Assembly (NCBI GenBank): GCA_023429135.1
Contig: JAEYWD010000024.1
Coordinates: forward strand, 243,496 to 307,495
Direction: 5' to 3'
Length of the DNA: 64,000 bases
Origin: Bacteroidota bacterium
Lineage (GTDB): Bacteria > Bacteroidota > Bacteroidia > Bacteroidales > JAAUTT01
Below, one piece after another: positions 1 to 8,131 of this stretch. Both the position numbers and the translations under genes were made by a program. The notes beneath the pieces were generated by a model that was not told the origin of the DNA, did no database searches, and saw nothing but the letters and a program-made list of their open reading frames with translations. The first letter of the stretch is position 1. Each line of letters opens with the position of its first letter.

Positions 1-3000
1 CACCCTCTTTCGCTCAGCAGCAATTCCCTGTACGCACTATTACCAATGTTTCAGCACCTTACCCTGTCAGTCTCGAACAATTTACGGCTGTTGAAAACGG
101 CAAAATATCGCTCGTAATTATCCCTAACGATGTTAAGTTACAGAACTATCCAATTAAATTAAAGCTTGTTATATCTGGCGGATGGTTTACCATATACACC
201 AACCCCGCCTTTATTCACCGGAACATTACACTGAACAATGGCGAGATCCAGACTTTTTCCGGAGCCGACCTTGCCGAATGGTTTAACCCCGACAATCTTC
301 TTTTCGATGGGTACAGCAAGAGCCAGTATGTAAAAAACGGACGCCTGCCTGAAGGTATGTACCAGGTTTGGTTCGAGGTATACGAGACAAATTACGGGTA
401 CAACATGAGCAGCAGCACCAAGGCGATGGTGTGGATATTCGAAAATGACCCGCCTTTGCTGAATTTCCCCCTCAATGCAAAAGAATTTATCGCCACCGAC
501 CCGCAAAATATTGTATTTAACTGGACATTACGGCAATCGCCTTTTTCGGTTTCCGGGGCTTCCAACGAATACAAATTCGAACTTTGGGAAATATGGCCCG
601 ACAATATGAACGTGGAAGAAGCTATCCGCACTACACGCCCGGTTTACAGCGGTACGGTAAATTCCGGTACGTTTACCTATAGTGCTGCCGAACCCCTGCT
701 TTTGCCGGGCCGCAAATATGCCTGGCGTGTACAGGCTTACGATCCCGAAGGTAAAAAACAATATAAAAACAACGGATACTCCGATGTACGTTGGTTCAGA
801 TTTGGAAAGGACTGTGGAGTTCCTGCGCCTGTTCTTGACAAAGCTACCGACAATACAATAGCATTAAAATGGGAAAACGATTACCGTTTTGACAAGTACG
901 AACTACGCTGGCGATTAAAGGACCGCCAGGATGCCAAATGGTATACCCTCGATGGCGACAGACAAGGTGCCGTATTAACCAAACTGGACCCAAACACACA
1001 GTACGAAATACAGGTACATGGGTTTTGCAGCATACAGGAGGGCGAATACTCCCCCACTATTACCGCCCGTACCAAAGAAGAGTCTAAATGTGCCTGCGGA
1101 ACCCCAATGGGCAACATTGATATTTCAGGACAGGAACCGTTACAGGTTCTTAAACCAGGAGATTATTTCCGGGCATCCGATTTTGATGTGCAGGTATACC
1201 AGGTATCAGGCGCAAACGGTACATTCTCCGGTAAAGGTTTTGTAAGTGTTCCATTATTGAAATCAATAAAATTCGAAGCGGAATTCAAAAGCGTGAAAAT
1301 AAACAACAATTACCGGATGTACGACGGTGAAGTGAAGTTTATTTATAATCAGAAAAATGGAATTACAGTAAATATTGGTCAATTACTCAATTCGCTTACC
1401 AATAGGCCAAATACCGCTAATGAAACCAACCCGTTTACAGAAATTATAGACCGTAAGGCCAAGGTAGATACTACAATTTCGTCCATAATAGTGCGTTCCA
1501 CAGGAGAAATTTTAGTAACAAAATCCGACGGTCGTACAGAGGTAATAAGAGCTTCCCAAGACGATAAGTTAGTAGCTATTTCCGGGAAAACTGACGGTTC
1601 CGAACAATATGTGGTGGATACCAAAACCGGAACCCTTTATAAAGCAACACCCGATAAAAGAAGCAATGCCAATACAACACCCCTGTCGCCGAATAAGCCG
1701 GGAAAATATAATGTAACCTTTGCAGCGCACAACAATCAGATATATGGCTTGGATTTACCAGGCGAGAATACAGTTGTGGCGAAGTATGATAAAGCCAACC
1801 TGAATGGAACAGAGAAAGAAATACCCTGGAAATCGGTTGAAACCGGGAAAATTGACCAATTAGTTGCCAGAGTGGAAGGAGGGCCTGTTGACTCGGTGCA
1901 TTACTTAACCGGAAGCAATAATATGGTTATGGTGGCACCTGGAACAGAAAAAAACACCAGCCAGCTACTTGTAACAGGTATTGAAAAAAACGATGAACTC
2001 AAAGCCTGGTACTCTGAAAAAATTAACGATACTACTGAGAACCGCATACTTGCAGCACAACTAAATATAATAGCTTATGATAAGAAGCTGATAAACCTGT
2101 GCCTGGTAGAAGTAAACGGAGCTGCAGCACCCGATGCCAATTTTGCAGAAAAAGAGCTTAACACCATTTATGCATCGGCAGTTGTGCAGTGGAAAGTTAA
2201 GAAGGTACAAGGCTTTAAAGTAACCATTACGGACCTCGAAAACGGAAAGTTTGTAAACAAGCGGTCGGATGACGACATGAACTATACCGACCACGAAAAG
2301 CAGGTACGCGACGCTTTTATAAAAACGAAAGACTACGACAAAAATACCGTTTATCTATTCTTTATTGGAGGAAACACGACACACGAACTACAAGGCTTTA
2401 TGCCTTTTAATCGCCAGTTTGGCTTTATATTTACCGAACATACCAATGCATTTAACGTTATCCGCACCATTGCCCACGAGGCAGGGCATGGAGCCTTCCG
2501 CCTGAAACATCCGTTTGAGGCCAGCGACCCGCGTATGGCAACCGACAACAACCTGATGGCTTATAGCCAGTTTACCATGCTTTATAAGACACAATGGGAT
2601 GAATGCCATGATAAGGATTTGGGATTGAATTGGTTTGAAGATGGGGAAGAGGGGGAGGCAACCTCAAACTCTGAAGTAAGACCGAGGAAAGTAGCTTTTG
2701 AGGAAACCAAGTTTCCTGATTATGCTTTCGATGCAAATACTTACAATGAATGCAAAAATTATCCAACCTTTAAAGATCAAAACGATTTAGAAGACGGTAG
2801 TCCTTGGTTGTACGTTTTTGAAAATACTCAAGATACAATCAATGCTAATGTAAGGCCAGATAAAGCAAAAGATAAAGTAACCTTAGACACAGATATTACA
2901 GCGACAATTATTAACAATACTTCCAATCCTATCAGTATTAGCATCCTTTCTCCTTCTGAATTAAATTATTTTGTAGTTGCTAAAGATACATTAGGAGAGG

Positions 3001-3656
3001 ACAAAACATTGGGAGGAATAAACATAATTTCACAACCGTTATCATTAAAAAGAGAGTTTACTGTTAAGTTATACCTATTGAAAGGTCCATTAGAAAGAAA
3101 TTATCCGACTATAGATGAGGCTGAAATTAAAAGTAAGCTAAGCAGTATTTATTCAGTTTGCGGTGCTAATTTTACTATTTCAACGATTAAGAAAAATTTA
3201 AAATTAAGTATTGATACCAATAAAAATGGATACTTTGATGAATATGACATGAAGGAAAAGATGTTATTAAACCAGGCAATGACACGCTTGGCTGTAACGG
3301 GAGAAATAAGCGTATTTGTACTAAATACTAAAATACAGTCAAAGAACGCATCTGGCAATACAATTGAAATAAATGGCTACGCACCTTTAAATAATAATTA
3401 TCCATCTATGCTAACTAACCCGTATGTTGTTCTTTCTGGACAAAATAGTAATCAAGGAGAAACTTTGTCTCACGAAATAGGACACTGTGTTTTTGGATTA
3501 CAACATCCATTTGATGAATTCTCAAGCCAAACAAGAAGTCAAGACCCGCAAAATATCATGGATTATGGAAGAACAGATGGTTCTTGCTGGTTGCGAGCAT
3601 ATCAAATATTAAAAATTAATCAATTAGAAGTATTAAGATTATGGAAAGGAAGATAG
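1..3656 (+). CDS. secreted protein with FN3 domain and two tandem metzincin-like peptidase domains (5' end outside window)
   Basis: The frame is open from base 3, so the first in-window Met (357) is internal and the gene starts to the left. The first visible residues (PSFAQQ) look like the end of a signal peptide. A fibronectin type III-like segment lies at about 810-1060. Two related domains follow, each with HExGHxxFxLxHPF (HEAGH at 2475-2489, HEIGH at 3471-3485) and a Met-turn-like NxMxY 25-27 residues later (NLMAY 2550, NIMDY 3552). This pattern fits a metzincin-like zinc peptidase, although the third His is one residue further away than in the classic motif. From about 2700 on the DNA becomes AT-rich, so the second peptidase domain looks like an exchangeable tip. 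The stop overlaps the next gene by 16 bases. An effector role is inferred; the peptidase assignment is fairly sure. Confidence 0.8.
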   Translation, partial: PSFAQQQFPVRTITNVSAPYPVSLEQFTAVENGKISLVIIPNDVKLQNYPIKLKLVISGGWFTIYTNPAFIHRNITLNNGEIQTFSGADLAEWFNPDNLLFDGYSKSQYVKNGRLPEGMYQVWFEVYETNYGYNMSSSTKAMVWIFENDPPLLNFPLNAKEFIATDPQNIVFNWTLRQSPFSVSGASNEYKFELWEIWPDNMNVEEAIRTTRPVYSGTVNSGTFTYSAAEPLLLPGRKYAWRVQAYDPEGKKQYKNNGYSDVRWFRFGKDCGVPAPVLDKATDNTIALKWENDYRFDKYELRWRLKDRQDAKWYTLDGDRQGAVLTKLDPNTQYEIQVHGFCSIQEGEYSPTITARTKEESKCACGTPMGNIDISGQEPLQVLKPGDYFRASDFDVQVYQVSGANGTFSGKGFVSVPLLKSIKFEAEFKSVKINNNYRMYDGEVKFIYNQKNGITVNIGQLLNSLTNRPNTANETNPFTEIIDRKAKVDTTISSIIVRSTGEILVTKSDGRTEVIRASQDDKLVAISGKTDGSEQYVVDTKTGTLYKATPDKRSNANTTPLSPNKPGKYNVTFAAHNNQIYGLDLPGENTVVAKYDKANLNGTEKEIPWKSVETGKIDQLVARVEGGPVDSVHYLTGSNNMVMVAPGTEKNTSQLLVTGIEKNDELKAWYSEKINDTTENRILAAQLNIIAYDKKLINLCLVEVNGAAAPDANFAEKELNTIYASAVVQWKVKKVQGFKVTITDLENGKFVNKRSDDDMNYTDHEKQVRDAFIKTKDYDKNTVYLFFIGGNTTHELQGFMPFNRQFGFIFTEHTNAFNVIRTIAHEAGHGAFRLKHPFEASDPRMATDNNLMAYSQFTMLYKTQWDECHDKDLGLNWFEDGEEGEATSNSEVRPRKVAFEETKFPDYAFDANTYNECKNYPTFKDQNDLEDGSPWLYVFENTQDTINANVRPDKAKDKVTLDTDITATIINNTSNPISISILSPSELNYFVVAKDTLGEDKTLGGINIISQPLSLKREFTVKLYLLKGPLERNYPTIDEAEIKSKLSSIYSVCGANFTISTIKKNLKLSIDTNKNGYFDEYDMKEKMLLNQAMTRLAVTGEISVFVLNTKIQSKNASGNTIEINGYAPLNNNYPSMLTNPYVVLSGQNSNQGETLSHEIGHCVFGLQHPFDEFSSQTRSQDPQNIMDYGRTDGSCWLRAYQILKINQLEVLRLWKGR

Positions 3657-4558
3657 TTTTTTTAACTAGTATTTTAATTTTTATTAGTATCAATCTAACA
3701 AATGCTCAAAACACCCAAATAAAAGAGGAATTGGAATCTTTTATTTATGGAGGTTGCAATAGGAAAGTTAATATTGATCTGCTTAATAAAAATTCTGTTT
3801 ACAGTGCTACTTTTTTAAGTCAGATAAAAACTGACACTTTAAAATGTATTGAAAGAAAGAAAATTGAAACAACTTGTCAATTATTTAACCTTTCTCAACA
3901 AAAAAAAGAGATAGTAAAGTTTTTGTTTGAGTATTTATCAGATTCTACAACCAGATATTCAGGCTATATTGCTAATTGCATTTACGATAAAATACATGAG
4001 TTAGAACTGCCAAAAGAAGAAATTCCAAAAATGAACCTCCTTAGCTTAAAAAGGACTTACACAAGAAATTCTACACTTTTATTAGCTTATCTTGAAATAT
4101 ATGAATCCGTTCCGATATTGGAAAATTGGCTCATTAGAAGTAATTTAAAAAGCATTGATAAAGAAATAATAAATGTTGCATTAGCTAGGCTCAATAGCGA
4201 AATTGCCCTAAACAGCATTTTAAAGTTTGACATCGTAAAGGAAAGTGATTGGTTGATTTATTTTGCCTATTTAAATTTTATCCGAACCCCAAAAGCTACT
4301 GAAGAGTTAGTTAAATTCGTATACGATGACAGCGAAATTATTCTTGAAGAATTACCGGATCTTAATTCTGTTGTTAAATGTAAGATTTCGGCACTATCAC
4401 TTTATCATTTAAGCATGATTATAGTAGATTTTCCAGTAAATATTAAATACATGAATTTATATGAAGACTTGTCTAAGGAAACAGAATTGGCCAAAAAATG
4501 GCTTGATAGTCATAAAGATTATAAAACTAATCGAAAATTAGGTAGTTTTAAACTATAG
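3641..4558 (+). CDS. exported helical (HEAT-like) protein, candidate immunity partner of the peptidase
   Basis: The 305-residue product has a clear signal peptide (MERKIVFLTSILIFISINLTNAQ) and then a mostly helical body with no known catalytic motif. The start overlaps the upstream peptidase gene by 16 bases, which implies translational coupling. The C-terminal half resembles the HEAT-like protein at 21397-22329: both have an LARL/MARM helix, an acidic helix pair and a segment ending in DFP/NFP. Composition is as AT-rich as the upstream peptidase tip, so the two probably moved together. An exported partner encoded immediately after an exported peptidase fits an inhibitor or immunity role; this is inference from context only. 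Confidence 0.75.
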   Translation: MERKIVFLTSILIFISINLTNAQNTQIKEELESFIYGGCNRKVNIDLLNKNSVYSATFLSQIKTDTLKCIERKKIETTCQLFNLSQQKKEIVKFLFEYLSDSTTRYSGYIANCIYDKIHELELPKEEIPKMNLLSLKRTYTRNSTLLLAYLEIYESVPILENWLIRSNLKSIDKEIINVALARLNSEIALNSILKFDIVKESDWLIYFAYLNFIRTPKATEELVKFVYDDSEIILEELPDLNSVVKCKISALSLYHLSMIIVDFPVNIKYMNLYEDLSKETELAKKWLDSHKDYKTNRKLGSFKL

Positions 4559-4571
4559 AATAAACAAAAAT

Positions 4572-4736
4572 ATGAACCAAATAAGACCAGAAACAAAAAA
4601 TGCCACAGCAAATAAGGCTTTAATAATAGCGGTTTTGTGCGGGTTATATATTTCTGTCTTTGATAATGGCGTTGTAAACGCCGGCAGTACCCCCGCACGC
4701 ACCACAGATGCGCGCGGGGGTAAAGGGAAGTATTAA
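4572..4736 (+). CDS. short ORF, copy 1 of a duplicated small-ORF element
   Basis: This 54-codon ORF begins MNQIRPETK and has a central hydrophobic stretch and the segment NGVVNAG. It is related to the ORF at 11007-11195 (M-Y/N-QI..ETK.AT, GLY, NGV.NAG). The first 36 bases of the two copies match at about 30 positions. Both carry a perfect 6-base dyad around GTA/GCA (4668-4682 here). The end of this copy is an unusually GC-rich hairpin. Whether the peptide is made is unknown; the unit may instead be a dispersed repeat that happens to be open. Confidence 0.4.
   Translation: MNQIRPETKNATANKALIIAVLCGLYISVFDNGVVNAGSTPARTTDARGGKGKY
4689..4721. repeat. GC-rich inverted repeat (hairpin)
   Basis: Arms of 13 bases (4689-4701 and 4709-4721) pair with one mismatch around a 7-base loop. 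They contain runs of C and G in an otherwise AT-rich region. No T-run follows, so this is not an ordinary terminator. It lies just after the GGCGTT-GTA-AACGCC dyad at 4668-4682, so two hairpins sit back to back. Confidence 0.6.
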
Positions 4737-4799
4737 AAATGCGTTTGCTGAAGGTGTTCTTGGAACTGATAAAATAAAAAAAGTTGCTATTATTTATTC

Positions 4800-6311
4800 T
4801 TGGATGGTCAACTGCTATTTACCTTTTTAGCCCGGCTAAAAACGGAAGCCAAACTAAATTCCGATATGGCCGATGTGTTGACCAAAATTGAAAGATTTGA
4901 AGCCAAAATTGGTCATAACGTTGACGAAATAAATACCGCTTTGGCTGGTATTAAGACAAATAGGAATACTTATCTGGAACTTGTTACTAATATAGCACCC
5001 GGTATCAAAATTGATAATGCACTCGATTTTATTTCGGCATACGATAAAGCAAAAAGTTCACTAAATTTGACAAATGCGAGCGCCGCAAACATTGTCGAAA
5101 GCCTTGAAGCAAATGCAAAGGTTTTACAAGATCTCGAAGTGAAAAAAATTGTAATAGGTTCAATGGAATATAATTACCCTACCACGGTTAAAGTTTTTGC
5201 CGATAAAACTAAATGTTATATCGACGAAGGCTTCTGCTTTACCTCCGGAACCCCGGTATTAAACGCCAATGGCACCACCAAGGCCATAGACCAGGTGCAG
5301 CCCGGCGACACCATCCAAACCTACGACCATGCTGCCAAGCACAATACCCCCGGCATTGTAAAACGCGCATGGGCCCGCACCACTAACAAGCTCTGCAGGC
5401 TGGTAATTGGCGGTGTAATGCTGCTCTCCACCCCCGAGCACCCAATATTTGCCAATAACGGATACATACAGGCCAAAGACTTACAATATGGCGACAGTAT
5501 TTTAACCGCCAATGGCAGTTACGACAAGGTCGAGTCTGTGGCTCTGTTCGATTCCACAGCCACTGTTTACAACCTCGAGGTAGCACGGCAACAGAATTAT
5601 TATGCAGGCAACAGGCAATTTTTGGTGCACAATAACTGTGCATGGCTCACCATAAGGCAAGGCATGGTTGACGACAAGCTCGAAGAACTGTTTAAAACCT
5701 TTAGCAACAACTTAATAAGCGGTAAGTTTTCGACCTTACAGCGTAAAAACCTCTACGATGCCATTGCCCAGTTAGGCACAAATAAAAAAGCATTCCTGGC
5801 CGACTTTGCCGAGAACCCGGATATGCTTAAGGTGTTTGTGGAAAACCCGAAGTTGGTGGAGAGTTGGAAGGCAATAAGCCATAAACCAAAAGTCAGAACT
5901 AAAATTGAAGCTCTTGAATCCTTACAAACCTTAAGATCTAATTCAAAATTGGCAAATAAATTACCTGGAAAATCCACCTCCGAAATTGATGAATTATTAG
6001 GTAAAATGGAAGGTTGGGGAGATGGAACTAATGGAGCTTCATATAAACAGGTGTGCGACAAAGTTAACGAGCTGGTAAATGATTTGCCTGACAATGTAAC
6101 TAACCTCGAAAAATTTCTTGGCTCATCTGGATTTGGTAATGCAAATGTTTATACAAAAAGACATTCTTATGTTCAGCTTGAAAGAATTTTAAATACAGAA
6201 AAAAAAGCATTTCTTAAATCTGCAGATGAAATAATTTTGAAAGTCCTGTTTCAACTTCATTTGGAAATAGTGTTTCAGATATTTATATCAGAAAAGGAAC
6301 TCGTGTTGTAG
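4800..6311 (+). CDS. Hint-domain polymorphic toxin, 5'-truncated, first part of a frameshifted gene
   Basis: The frame has no convincing start: the first codon here is TTG and the first ATG is at 4866. The export and repeat part of a full-length toxin is missing, so this looks like an orphan cassette. A GC-richer Hint (hedgehog/intein) domain covers about 5230-5640, opening at CFTSGTPVL and closing with the VHNNC splice-type junction that normally precedes a variable toxin domain. The region after it becomes AT-rich from about 5890. The reading breaks at a T-run (6235-6238). One extra T would join it to the frame that runs to 6655, giving a continuous product of about 617 residues. The last ~24 residues of this ORF are therefore out-of-frame sequence. 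Confidence 0.75.
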   Translation: MDGQLLFTFLARLKTEAKLNSDMADVLTKIERFEAKIGHNVDEINTALAGIKTNRNTYLELVTNIAPGIKIDNALDFISAYDKAKSSLNLTNASAANIVESLEANAKVLQDLEVKKIVIGSMEYNYPTTVKVFADKTKCYIDEGFCFTSGTPVLNANGTTKAIDQVQPGDTIQTYDHAAKHNTPGIVKRAWARTTNKLCRLVIGGVMLLSTPEHPIFANNGYIQAKDLQYGDSILTANGSYDKVESVALFDSTATVYNLEVARQQNYYAGNRQFLVHNNCAWLTIRQGMVDDKLEELFKTFSNNLISGKFSTLQRKNLYDAIAQLGTNKKAFLADFAENPDMLKVFVENPKLVESWKAISHKPKVRTKIEALESLQTLRSNSKLANKLPGKSTSEIDELLGKMEGWGDGTNGASYKQVCDKVNELVNDLPDNVTNLEKFLGSSGFGNANVYTKRHSYVQLERILNTEKKAFLKSADEIILKVLFQLHLEIVFQIFISEKELVL

Positions 6312-6655
6312 AGGTTGAGACGAAAGCTGGTATGGAATTTTTCGAAGGTGTTTCCGGAAGTAATTTTGCAACCCAAAGTGCAAACTCATTATCAAGAGTC
6401 GAAAGTATAAGCGACTACAAGGTTATTTTAAACCCAGATAAAATATCGTCTTTATCCAGTACGGATAAGTTAAAGGTAATTGAAGCATGGAAAAATCATT
6501 CCAAGAATATTTTAGAGGATGCTGGTATTCGAAGGAAATTTGGTGAATTTTGGGAAATGGATTTATCTGAAATACCTAATTCTACAACTCTTGAAAAGCT
6601 GCTTAAAACAAAGGACGACTGGTTCAATGAAATTTTTAAATTAAATATTGAATAA
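6239..6655 (+). CDS. Hint-toxin C-terminal domain, nuclease-like, downstream of frameshift
   Basis: Read from 6239, this frame continues the upstream toxin: ESPVSTSFGNSVSDIYI, then RKGTRVVEVETKAG. The order Asp, a beta-strand, then E-x-K resembles the catalytic core of PD-(D/E)XK nucleases, a common toxin fold in contact-dependent systems. The nuclease reading rests on this short motif alone. The first in-frame ATG is at 6332, which would miss the motif, so independent expression of this piece is unlikely. The stop overlaps the next start (TAATG), a typical toxin-immunity junction. Confidence 0.6.
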   Translation, partial: ESPVSTSFGNSVSDIYIRKGTRVVEVETKAGMEFFEGVSGSNFATQSANSLSRVESISDYKVILNPDKISSLSSTDKLKVIEAWKNHSKNILEDAGIRRKFGEFWEMDLSEIPNSTTLEKLLKTKDDWFNEIFKLNIE

Positions 6656-7665
6656 TGGTTCTCAAAAAAATAGTACAACTGGAAAACGCCACATATATTG
6701 ATTATATTGAAAATAAGGTAATTGTTAGTGTAAAAACAGAAACAACACCTGGTTCTTTCCTAACAGGTGGCGATAAATTTTTTTGTGTTGTAAAAGGAAA
6801 AGTTGAGAATGAAATACAACTAAAACACCATAGCTTTTTAACTTTTAATAAAGGTATTATTTATAAGGAGATGGAAGATGGTGATATTTTCTATTATGAT
6901 TTTAATGTAACAGACAAAATACTACCATCAGGTAATTATTTTTCACCGATAAAGGAAAGATTAAACAAAGAATATTTTCATTATACCGAAATAGACAAAT
7001 ACTTGAATACAAAGCACTTTATTTACAATAAAGGAAATTTGAAAAAGAAACTGCCTAATACCTATAACTTAGAACTCAACTCTTATTTAGTTAATTATTC
7101 CAAGAGGGATGGTATAATAACTGCCTTCGCCCAAGAGACCTATAAGCAATGTTGGATTTATAAAGTTGAAGGGAATTTAAGAATTAATAAAAGAGAAAAG
7201 ATTTTCGCTGACGAAGATCTTGTTTTTATACCCTTGATGGATGGTAAATTATTAAGCATAAATATTACAGCCGGTACTTTTCAGTGGATTTGGAAAGAAG
7301 TAAATGAGGAATACTTATCATTTGAACAGATAACAAAATACATTTATGTTAGTTTCGGGCGAGGAATTATTGAATTAGAAAAGTGTACGGGTAAAACAAC
7401 CAAGATAAAAGAATTTGCAAGCATATGCGAATTACAATCCTTTCACGCATCTGGCCCTATATGGTGTTTTGAGAAAGTAATCGTTTTAATTGATAGTATT
7501 TATGGTAAAGTGGTAGTGCTGAATTATGACTTTGAATTAGTGGGATTTTATGAAATTGGTAAACCAGGGATAGCAAACTCAAAAGAAAAGATTATATATT
7601 CAGAAGACTGTTTATACGTTCTTGGAATGGATAATACCCTATATGTTTTTGAGATAAATATTTAG
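6655..7665 (+). CDS. predicted beta-propeller-like protein, candidate cytoplasmic immunity protein
   Basis: The 336-residue protein has no signal peptide or membrane segment. Its repeated beta-rich segments (for example GKLLSINITAGTFQWIW and NTLYVFEIN) resemble PQQ/WD-type propeller blades. Its ATG shares one base with the stop of the toxin fragment, so translation is probably coupled. A cytoplasmic partner is what one would expect for a toxin that cuts nucleic acid, in contrast to the exported partner after the peptidase gene. I do not recognise a named family, and the immunity function is inferred from position. The gene is AT-rich. Confidence 0.7.
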   Translation: MVLKKIVQLENATYIDYIENKVIVSVKTETTPGSFLTGGDKFFCVVKGKVENEIQLKHHSFLTFNKGIIYKEMEDGDIFYYDFNVTDKILPSGNYFSPIKERLNKEYFHYTEIDKYLNTKHFIYNKGNLKKKLPNTYNLELNSYLVNYSKRDGIITAFAQETYKQCWIYKVEGNLRINKREKIFADEDLVFIPLMDGKLLSINITAGTFQWIWKEVNEEYLSFEQITKYIYVSFGRGIIELEKCTGKTTKIKEFASICELQSFHASGPIWCFEKVIVLIDSIYGKVVVLNYDFELVGFYEIGKPGIANSKEKIIYSEDCLYVLGMDNTLYVFEINI

Positions 7666-7683
7666 GGTTTATAAGCTTCAAAT

Positions 7684-7956
7684 TTAAACTATATTATTTT
7701 TCGCTTCTTTCTTCCCACATTTTGGGTCACGGCTGGTGTGGAGTACAGAAGTAACCACGATGGTTTTCTTTGGCTCGTCGATAAAGTAATGCACCATAAA
7801 GGGGAACTTCTTAACCGTTGCCGTATGGCTGGTCTTATAGCGTATTGCAAAAGCAAGCGGGTTTTTACGGATAGTTTTGAAAACGGCCTGTACCTGCTTG
7901 TAAAATTTAATGCCTAGACCAGGTTGGGCTTTGTTGTACCATTCAATGCTTTCAAC
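7684..7956 (-). pseudogene. ParE/RelE-type toxin remnant, N-terminus lost
   Basis: On the minus strand this frame reads SIEWYNKAQPGLGIKFY, then a helix, then KKFPFMVHYFID and VTSVLHTSRDPK, which is characteristic of the ParE/RelE toxin family. The frame meets a stop codon at 7957-7959, and the usual first 15-25 residues (start and first strand) are absent. No antitoxin gene is present next to it. It is best read as a decapitated toxin gene cut at about 7957, where plus-strand sequence of a different origin begins. Confidence 0.7.
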
Positions 7957-8123
7957 TTAGATCAGACCATTTAACAATACCGAAAGAAAGTACGATAAGA
8001 ATTTACAAATCGGACGTTTTTAAAAGTATTGGAACGCCTGATAAAACAGAGACATACCTTAAAACGTCAAAAGTTGGTTGGGATTTTTGGAAATGGCAAT
8101 GTGATATAATAAATTCAAAATAA
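7957..8123 (+). pseudogene. orphan C-terminal gene tip (possible toxin tip)
   Basis: From about 7959 one frame stays open to a stop at 8121 and encodes about 54 residues (RSDHLTIPKES...KVGWDFWKWQCDIINSK). There is no start codon and the frame enters from the ParE remnant. The next gene, for an exported protein, begins 8 bases after the stop. This is the layout of displaced toxin tips that keep their partner gene. The identity of the fragment is unknown. Confidence 0.45.
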
Positions 8124-8131
8124 AATACTAG

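Noticed and set aside
357..360. ATG at 357 as the start of the first gene
   Set aside because: The same frame is open to base 3 and encodes protein-like sequence that begins like the end of a signal peptide.
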